Of a stretch of 7,415 bases of DNA, positions 1-4,764 are shown piece after piece. How positions within the stretch are numbered: position 1 is the first letter of the stretch; each line of letters opens with the position of its first letter. Location: NCBI GenBank assembly GCA_024642765.1, contig JAHEAM010000185.1, positions 1 to 7,415 of the forward strand, given 5' to 3'. Source of the stretch: Planctomycetaceae bacterium. Lineage in GTDB: Bacteria > Planctomycetota > Planctomycetia > Pirellulales > Pirellulaceae. The notes below the pieces were generated by a model that was not told the DNA's origin, searched no databases, and worked only from the letters and a program-made list of their open reading frames with translations. The translations under genes were made by a program, and so were the position numbers.

Positions 1-145
1 CGGCTTGATCGTCAGCGGATACTTTCGTTGATTCAACGTACTTCAAAAAGCCCGTCACAATATCGCGATCATCACCATTGGCATTGCAGATCACGCAAAT
101 AATCAATGCAAACAAGAATGTTGGTGCTGAAAGACGCATTTTCAT
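1..145 (-). CDS. Secreted or envelope protein of unknown function, N-terminal fragment
   Basis: The first 48 codons of a gene that runs off the left edge with no stop codon in frame. The start is ATG at 145, chosen because a GAGG ribosome binding site lies 5 nt upstream; a second ATG two codons later (139) would have an 11-nt spacing. The N-terminus is a typical signal peptide: basic residues at 2 and 4 (MKMR), a hydrophobic core over about residues 8-20, then small and polar residues with likely cleavage near residue 22-24 (NANG before DD). The mature part begins with an acidic, hydrophilic stretch, so the product is probably exported to the periplasm or beyond. It is preceded by its own promoter-like sequence and a palindrome, so it probably begins a separate transcription unit rather than ending the upstream operon. 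Too little is visible to assign a family. Confidence 0.8.
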   Translation of the reverse strand, partial: MKMRLSAPTFLFALIICVICNANGDDRDIVTGFLKYVESTKVSADDQA

Positions 146-150
146 AATAT

Positions 151-154
151 CCTC
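151..154 (-). promoter_or_regulatory. Ribosome binding site for the gene starting at 145
   Basis: On the minus strand the sequence reads GAGG followed by 5 nt and then ATG at 145. This decides the start in favour of the first of two closely spaced ATG codons. An A-rich run of eight adenines lies about 10 nt further upstream in the same leader and may keep the site unstructured. Confidence 0.65.
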
Positions 155-190
155 AAACTTTTTTTTGCGGCCGACATTGGCTCGATATTG

Positions 191-202
191 AAATCGCGAT
201 TT
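191..202. promoter_or_regulatory. 12-bp perfect palindrome, possible operator
   Basis: AAATCGCGATTT is identical to its reverse complement over all 12 bases. It begins 3 nt downstream of the predicted -10 box (205-210) of the minus-strand promoter and covers the expected transcription start near 198. That is where a repressor could block initiation. The palindrome and its position are seen directly. The operator role is inference, because 12-bp palindromes also arise by chance and no second copy was noticed in the window. Confidence 0.35.
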
Positions 203-204
203 AC

Positions 205-233
205 ATTATCTCTGATTCGTATGGCCTTGTCAG
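205..233 (-). promoter_or_regulatory. Sigma70-like promoter for the secreted-protein gene
   Basis: On the minus strand, CTGACA (228-233) and GATAAT (205-210) each match the sigma70 consensus at 5 of 6 positions and are separated by exactly 17 nt. Predicted initiation near 198 gives an untranslated leader of about 52 nt before the ATG at 145. The elements lie within the 113-nt gap after the stop of the coiled-coil gene and point at the signal-peptide gene. Planctomycete promoters are less well characterised than those of Escherichia coli, so use of this site is inferred from consensus only. Confidence 0.5.
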
Positions 234-258
234 CCTTAATTGTACGCGATGGCCCCAA

Positions 259-2427
259 TTATTCCCCGGATTCTTCCATGATTCTTTCCAACATTTCGAT
301 CAACTCGCCCTGACGATCCGCAACATCCTGAAGCTCACGTTCCATCTCAGGGTCCAAACCGGCATTTTTGAATAGTTTATCGAATTGTCTCGTCACACGG
401 TTGACCCGAAGCTGCCACATCCGCAGCATTTTAAGCTCGTTGGACATGCTTAAAAGCGGTTGCTTACCGCCTCCTCCTCCGCCCCCACCGCCTCCTCCGC
501 CGCCCTCTTTCTTACTTTTTTGCAATGCTAAAAGCAGTTCCTGAAGGACAGCCTCGATTTCACGTTGGACAAGTTGGGGGAGTTCGTCGGTTCGTTTTTC
601 CACCAAGAGCCGACTGGCGTTTTCAAAATCGTCACAAAGGCTTTGAACGATTTCTGGAAACACGACACTTGTGCCGTCTTCCAGCAATAGATCGTAGGCT
701 TGTTGTCCCAATTCCCGAATCTCTGATTCTTCAGTCGCCAAACGCAACAGGACAAGTTCGTCGCGCCTCTCGATACCGTCAAGGCCTCGACGTTTGTCAT
801 TGAGCTCGATCGTCATCAGGCTTGCAACCTTTTGCCGTTCAAGCATCTCGTTGAACCGAGCCTCAAGTCGTGCCAGTTTTTCCTCGCGAGTCTCTTCACG
901 CAATTGTGCAAGGCGCTCTTCGATTTCCTCTAAGGCTTTTTGCAAATCATTTTCGGCTTGCTTCTGTTCTTTTTCGGATTTTTCGGCGTCTTGTTGCTCC
1001 ATGTCTTTGGCTGCTTTTTGCATGGAATCGCCAGCTTGGTCCATGGGCTTTTGGCCGGGTTGTTGTTGCGGTTTGTTGGCGTCATTCTCTTCGGAATCGG
1101 CAGGTTTTGGCTTGGGTGCGTCTTTCATTTCTTTTGCAATTTCCATTGCCTTGTCGCGCATCCGAAGTTGGTTTTTGCCGAGTTGCTCGAGAGCCTCTGG
1201 AGGTAACGATGCAATTCGGCGTTTTTCCTTCTCAAGTTCATTGAGTGCCTCTTCAAGATCTTTCACCGCTTGCTCTTGTTGCCGTTTCGAATCTTCGGCC
1301 TTGCCACTTGCAAGCTTCTCTTCTGCCTTGCGTTGATGCTCCGTGGCTTTCTCTAGAGGCTTTTGCCCAGGCTGTGGTGTCTTCTGTTCGGACTTTTGAC
1401 CCTCAGACTTTTGACCATCAGACTTTTGACCATCAGAATCTGTGGGTTTCGGATCACTGCGTTTATCGCCTTTTTCGCTAGTTGGCGTTTCATTTTTCGG
1501 CCTATCTCCAGCCGAGTCATCGCCCTTTGGGTCACCTTTGGGCATTTCACCTGTTTCGTTTGGCTTTTCTCCGTCTTTTTGACCTGAATTGCTATCCGAT
1601 TTTTGACCCTCGGCACCATTCGCTTTTTCGGGATTCGGAGATGGTTCAGACTGCGGTTCGTCGCTTCCAGCGCCGTCGTTTTGAATTTCGTCTTTGAGTG
1701 CTTCCGTTTCTTTGCGGACTTCGAATTGTTGGTCAGCAATTCGGTCCATTGCCTTCAGACCCTTGTCGGAGTTTGAATCGGTTTCATTCAATACGGATTT
1801 TTGTTTTTCGATGAGTTCGTTGATGGCCTTGATTCGTTCTTCAAGGCGTTTGAGGGCTTCGTCTTTGTTTGAAATATTTTTTGTTTCACGAGTCTGTTTT
1901 TCTTGTTCGTCCTTGAGGTCCTTGATGCGTTCCTTCCATTCCTCGAGTTGCTTCATTTCCTGCTCTTTGTCGAGCGGTTTTTCGCGTTGGTCAACGAGCA
2001 AACGGATCAATGATTCAAGACCGTCAATGACTTCGTCTAATGCCTTTTGGGCTTCGGTGAATTTTCGTTGGTCCAATAATTCCGAGACCTTAGCCATTTT
2101 GTCGGTCAGCAATGATTCTTTCGCCAATTGGTAGGCCTTGATCAGTCGCTCGGCTCGCTCGGGTTCTTTTTCTGCAAGTTGCTGGGCAATGACAGTGAAC
2201 TTCGACTCGAGTTCAGCCATTTTTCTTTCGATCAATCGTTGTTTTTCACCCATTTGGCTGTGCGTTTTTTCATCGTCTTGTTGCGCAGCAATCGAAATAT
2301 TTGTGACAACTAAAATCGCACAAACGAAGACGCAAACGATTAGTGCGTGAGGTAAAGTGCACACCTGCGACCACCTTGAAAATCGGGCGTTTGGATTTGA
2401 GCCTCGAGTTGTTTGTATCAAGCTCAT
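259..2427 (-). CDS. Exported coiled-coil protein with low-complexity linkers and a 13-Gly tract
   Basis: 722 residues, starting at ATG 2427 with GGAG (2435-2438) 7 nt upstream. Residues 1-25 are a long basic N-region, 26-48 a hydrophobic segment ending in SIAA, so this is a signal peptide or membrane anchor with the rest outside the cytoplasm. Residues 53-250 are strongly helical and charged, with heptad-like Leu spacing. Residues 251-351 are a disordered Gly/Lys/Asp/Glu/Pro linker with repeated GQK motifs. Residues 352-405 and 456-509 are two copies of one helical module. Residues 512-638 form a less repetitive, apparently conserved helical region (for example VVFPEIVQSLCDDF near 588-601). 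A Gly tract at 642-654 precedes a conserved-looking helical tail (ELKMLRMWQLRVNR). From memory, this C-terminal layout matches a family widespread in planctomycetes and always beside DUF4175-like and VWA-like genes; its function is unknown. It is third in the apparent operon, 97 nt after the preceding stop. A structural, scaffold or partner role in an envelope complex is inference; no catalytic motif is visible. Confidence 0.93.
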   Translation of the reverse strand: MSLIQTTRGSNPNARFSRWSQVCTLPHALIVCVFVCAILVVTNISIAAQQDDEKTHSQMGEKQRLIERKMAELESKFTVIAQQLAEKEPERAERLIKAYQLAKESLLTDKMAKVSELLDQRKFTEAQKALDEVIDGLESLIRLLVDQREKPLDKEQEMKQLEEWKERIKDLKDEQEKQTRETKNISNKDEALKRLEERIKAINELIEKQKSVLNETDSNSDKGLKAMDRIADQQFEVRKETEALKDEIQNDGAGSDEPQSEPSPNPEKANGAEGQKSDSNSGQKDGEKPNETGEMPKGDPKGDDSAGDRPKNETPTSEKGDKRSDPKPTDSDGQKSDGQKSEGQKSEQKTPQPGQKPLEKATEHQRKAEEKLASGKAEDSKRQQEQAVKDLEEALNELEKEKRRIASLPPEALEQLGKNQLRMRDKAMEIAKEMKDAPKPKPADSEENDANKPQQQPGQKPMDQAGDSMQKAAKDMEQQDAEKSEKEQKQAENDLQKALEEIEERLAQLREETREEKLARLEARFNEMLERQKVASLMTIELNDKRRGLDGIERRDELVLLRLATEESEIRELGQQAYDLLLEDGTSVVFPEIVQSLCDDFENASRLLVEKRTDELPQLVQREIEAVLQELLLALQKSKKEGGGGGGGGGGGGGKQPLLSMSNELKMLRMWQLRVNRVTRQFDKLFKNAGLDPEMERELQDVADRQGELIEMLERIMEESGE
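466..504 (-). repeat. Poly-glycine tract (13 Gly codons)
   Basis: Thirteen consecutive glycine codons encode residues 642-654 of the coiled-coil protein, using a mix of GGC, GGA, GGG and GGT, so the tract is not a pure trinucleotide repeat. It separates the conserved helical region from the last helical segment and most simply acts as a flexible linker. The mixed codons argue that glycine itself has been selected, or that an older repeat has decayed. Confidence 0.9.
901..1062 (-). repeat. Internal duplicated module, copy 2 (residues 456-509)
   Basis: Second copy of a 54-residue helical module in the coiled-coil protein. It starts with QPGQKP, as copy 1 does, and aligns with residues 352-405 without a gap at a constant offset of 104 residues. 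By hand I count about 21 identities, including the QPGQKP start, the alanines, and the QA, DL and AL positions near the end. Many remaining positions are conservative swaps (L/M, E/D, L/I). Confidence 0.75.
1213..1374 (-). repeat. Internal duplicated module, copy 1 (residues 352-405)
   Basis: First copy of the 54-residue module described for 901-1062. It begins at QPGQKPLEKA directly after the S-D/E-G-Q-K tandem repeat and ends near the RRI before SLPPEAL. Similarity to copy 2 is clear in protein but weaker in DNA, so the duplication is old. The copies are separated by about 50 residues holding a second short helix and a Lys/Pro/Gln-rich linker. Confidence 0.75.
1393..1437 (-). repeat. 15-bp tandem repeat, three copies
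   Basis: Three contiguous 15-bp units encode S[D/E]GQK three times (residues 331-345). The units at 1408-1422 and 1423-1437 are identical; the unit at 1393-1407 differs at one base. A degenerate fourth unit (SEQK) follows in the protein. The repeat sits in the disordered linker of the coiled-coil protein, keeps frame, and is a likely site of copy-number change by replication slippage. Confidence 0.9.
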
Positions 2428-2522
2428 GAATGGTCTCCGAAAAATTTCGTTGAATTGTGTGCCAAACGTTGCGGTGTGGCCAGGGCTAGTATTCTACGTA
2501 AAATCAAGTCGTTTAAAAAATG

Positions 2523-4724
2523 CTATTCATCGTCGAAAACGCCTTTGGTGCTGCCTTTGGATTCTAACTGCTTACGCATCGCTTCCTCAAATCGCTTGAT
2601 TTCAACGGCACGATTCACGGTGTCTTGAAAGCTCTCAGAAGACTCCATGGATTCCATGATCGCACGCATGCGTTCCAAAATAGCTTCTTGGAGATCAACT
2701 GTTTCCATGACGGACGTTCGAAACGCGACTTCGTCTGCAAAGTTTCTTCGGCAGTTATCGATGTTTTGAGCCGCCAACGAAATCATGGTTTCGTCCATCG
2801 CTCGAATTGGAATGATGATTTCATTTTCGAAACGCTGTGTTAAGGTTCGCTCCGGATCGATCTTCGCAACTTCTTCATCGAGACGATTGTTATGCACTTC
2901 AACCAAGAATTCTTCGAATCGTTTCGCAATCAAGTCAACGCTGGTCCCGATCCCGCGTTGCGATCGATAGAGGTTGACAAGTCGATTTTGTCGTTGCGTC
3001 TGCCAATCGGCGTTCGATGTCCCTTCGGCGGGAGTCGCCATTAACTCACGCATTTCGCTTACCATTTCCATTTGGGAATCGTAGGCTTGTTGGAATGATT
3101 TTCGTTGTTCGATCTCTCGACGCAACAGATCGGCCCGAAGTTCCTCATCGGTCACAATTCTCAATAGAAATTCTCTGCTTACCCCCCGACCTGCTGTGGG
3201 GATTTGATTATCTGCGGCTGCCAATAAGACCCGCAAACTGGTCTCCGGCTCCAGCTTTAGTCGCTCAATTTCCAGAACCGCCACATCGGATACTTCTTTT
3301 TGCGGCGGACGCACGGCCCAGTTTTCGATCGGCAAACTTATTTCATTGCTGCCATCAGTGGTGTCATTGCTCCAGCTGCATTCAAATCCCAGTTTGGTTA
3401 AGCCGAAATCATCTTCTGCCGAATAGGAGATCGGAACTCGCGCCCGAGGTACAATCAATCCGCTGATTCCTAACATCTGACCGCGAACAACGGGTACGGA
3501 ATCTTCCGTCAATCGAATTTCGAAACTAAATTCTCGAATGTTGTTCAAGTTGGAATCGTCAATCAATGCCAGTTTGTACTTGCCGCCTTCTAGAGCAGTG
3601 TTTGCGCCAAGAGAAATGCGGTAGGTCTCGCGTTCTGGAGTGCTCGGTTCCATCGTGAGCGTGGTGTCATTCCAAACCAGTTCACAAGAACGCAACGGTT
3701 TGTTCGCACGCACTTCAACCTCGATCTGACTGCCGTTCAACACACGATGCGGACCGCTCCCGGAGAAAGTCTGCGATTCAGCGCCCGTGTATTCCGGTAG
3801 TTTCGCGGTCAGTACCGTTTCCAAAACGGCAGGTGGTTCCACCAATTGGATGTTGACCCAATCGGTCGTGGCGTCACCGCCTCTAGCGCGAATCCTATAC
3901 TCGGAAGCAATACTGTGAAAAACAAACGCGTGTTCGCGTCCGGCTAGTCGCCCCGTCGGTTTCATTTTCTGCATCGTCAATCCGTTGGTATTCTCCATCT
4001 CTAGCGTGACCTCGACATTTGGGTAGCGACTCTCCTCAAGCACTTCAACCAATTGCCGGTGATCGGCGCCACGCGGTAATACCAACGTTCCATCGACGGC
4101 CCCCACGAGCGATAAGTAGGTGTCTTGTGGCCACTGGTCGTTGGTCAACAACAGGTTGCGTTTGAACCAAGTTCCCAAGAAGTTGATTTGCGAGACACCA
4201 ATGGCCAATGCAAACACAAGCGCCAACGCGCCACACAGCACGGCCAAATTCTTTCGGTATTGCCCAAGATCCAATATGGAATTGAAATCAAGCTTTTTTG
4301 CCAGCTCGTGGCCAGTTGCAATCGTTCGCTCGGCGAGTCCTGCCGAAACGCCTCGTTCAGCCCATTCACTTTGTTTTGAAAGTTCAAAACTGGCGATGAC
4401 ATTCTCGCGAGTTTGCCGATTGCGATCTTCGACCTGTTTCAACAATCGCTCATCTGAAATCGGCCGCGAGAAAGGCAGCCAAAACCAGCGATAAAACAAA
4501 TAGAGCACGGTACCGACTATCAAAACCAAAACGATTGCACGCTGGGCGAAATCCATTTTGAATAATCGGTCCAGAGCCATATCAACAGCCAAAACAGCTA
4601 ACAACGACCACAGCCAACGCCCCAGGCCGCGCACAGAAACCCACTGCCGCAATTTTCCGCGCAATTGCAGTAGTTTATTCGAAATGGTTTGATTGGCACC
4701 GCGTGCGGCTTCTACTGTGGTCAT
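2523..4724 (-). CDS. DUF4175-like membrane protein
   Basis: 733 residues from ATG 4724. A TTG directly before it (4727) would extend the frame by one codon, but GAG at 4731-4733 is 6 nt from the ATG and only 3 nt from the TTG. Hydrophobic helices lie at about 37-53, 61-80 and 159-177, with a charged segment between the second and third that is probably cytoplasmic. After the third helix comes NLLLTNDQWPQDT, which resembles the segment I associate with DUF4175-type proteins. A long beta-rich region (about 203-520) follows, probably Ig-like and extracytoplasmic, with an AEDDFGL motif at 436-442 and AADNQ at 503-507. The remaining residues to 733 are helical and charged. The stop lies 97 nt before the coiled-coil gene and the start 40 nt after the VWA-like gene, which supports an operon. 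Family placement rests on layout and remembered motifs; the biochemical function of DUF4175 proteins is not established. An envelope-complex role is inference. Confidence 0.9.
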   Translation of the reverse strand: MTTVEAARGANQTISNKLLQLRGKLRQWVSVRGLGRWLWSLLAVLAVDMALDRLFKMDFAQRAIVLVLIVGTVLYLFYRWFWLPFSRPISDERLLKQVEDRNRQTRENVIASFELSKQSEWAERGVSAGLAERTIATGHELAKKLDFNSILDLGQYRKNLAVLCGALALVFALAIGVSQINFLGTWFKRNLLLTNDQWPQDTYLSLVGAVDGTLVLPRGADHRQLVEVLEESRYPNVEVTLEMENTNGLTMQKMKPTGRLAGREHAFVFHSIASEYRIRARGGDATTDWVNIQLVEPPAVLETVLTAKLPEYTGAESQTFSGSGPHRVLNGSQIEVEVRANKPLRSCELVWNDTTLTMEPSTPERETYRISLGANTALEGGKYKLALIDDSNLNNIREFSFEIRLTEDSVPVVRGQMLGISGLIVPRARVPISYSAEDDFGLTKLGFECSWSNDTTDGSNEISLPIENWAVRPPQKEVSDVAVLEIERLKLEPETSLRVLLAAADNQIPTAGRGVSREFLLRIVTDEELRADLLRREIEQRKSFQQAYDSQMEMVSEMRELMATPAEGTSNADWQTQRQNRLVNLYRSQRGIGTSVDLIAKRFEEFLVEVHNNRLDEEVAKIDPERTLTQRFENEIIIPIRAMDETMISLAAQNIDNCRRNFADEVAFRTSVMETVDLQEAILERMRAIMESMESSESFQDTVNRAVEIKRFEEAMRKQLESKGSTKGVFDDE

Positions 4725-4730
4725 CAATTT

Positions 4731-4733
4731 CTC
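4731..4733 (-). promoter_or_regulatory. Ribosome binding site that decides the DUF4175-like start
   Basis: The minus strand reads TGAGAAATTGATG. The GAG core is 6 nt from ATG 4724 and 3 nt from the in-frame TTG at 4727. Normal Shine-Dalgarno spacing therefore favours the ATG and shortens the protein by one residue relative to the longest open frame. Confidence 0.5.
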
Positions 4734-4764
4734 AGGTTTTATTTTCGTTCATCAACTAAATGAA

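Noticed and set aside
146..258. Rho-independent terminator after the coiled-coil gene
   Set aside because: No GC-rich stem followed by a T run is present on the minus strand. The only homopolymer run reads as A on that strand, and GGCC repeats do not form a stable hairpin.
794..1336. A 180-codon Ser/Phe/Cys-rich open frame on the plus strand
   Set aside because: It is the antisense shadow of the Glu/Lys-rich coiled-coil region. Its Ser/Phe/Cys-rich composition follows from reading GAA/AAG codons in reverse.
2446..2464. TGGCAC on the minus strand before the coiled-coil gene, resembling a sigma54 -24 element
   Set aside because: The required GC of the -12 element is absent at the correct spacing; the sequence there is TTCAA instead of TTGCA.
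2490..2522. TAGAAT in the 95-nt gap as a -10 box for the coiled-coil gene
   Set aside because: The -35 position at 17 nt matches the consensus at only 3 of 6 bases, and 16- or 18-nt spacings do no better. Operon read-through is the simpler explanation.
3017..3466. A 149-codon open frame on the plus strand
   Set aside because: Antisense to the DUF4175-like gene, with no domain, signal peptide or promoter to support it.
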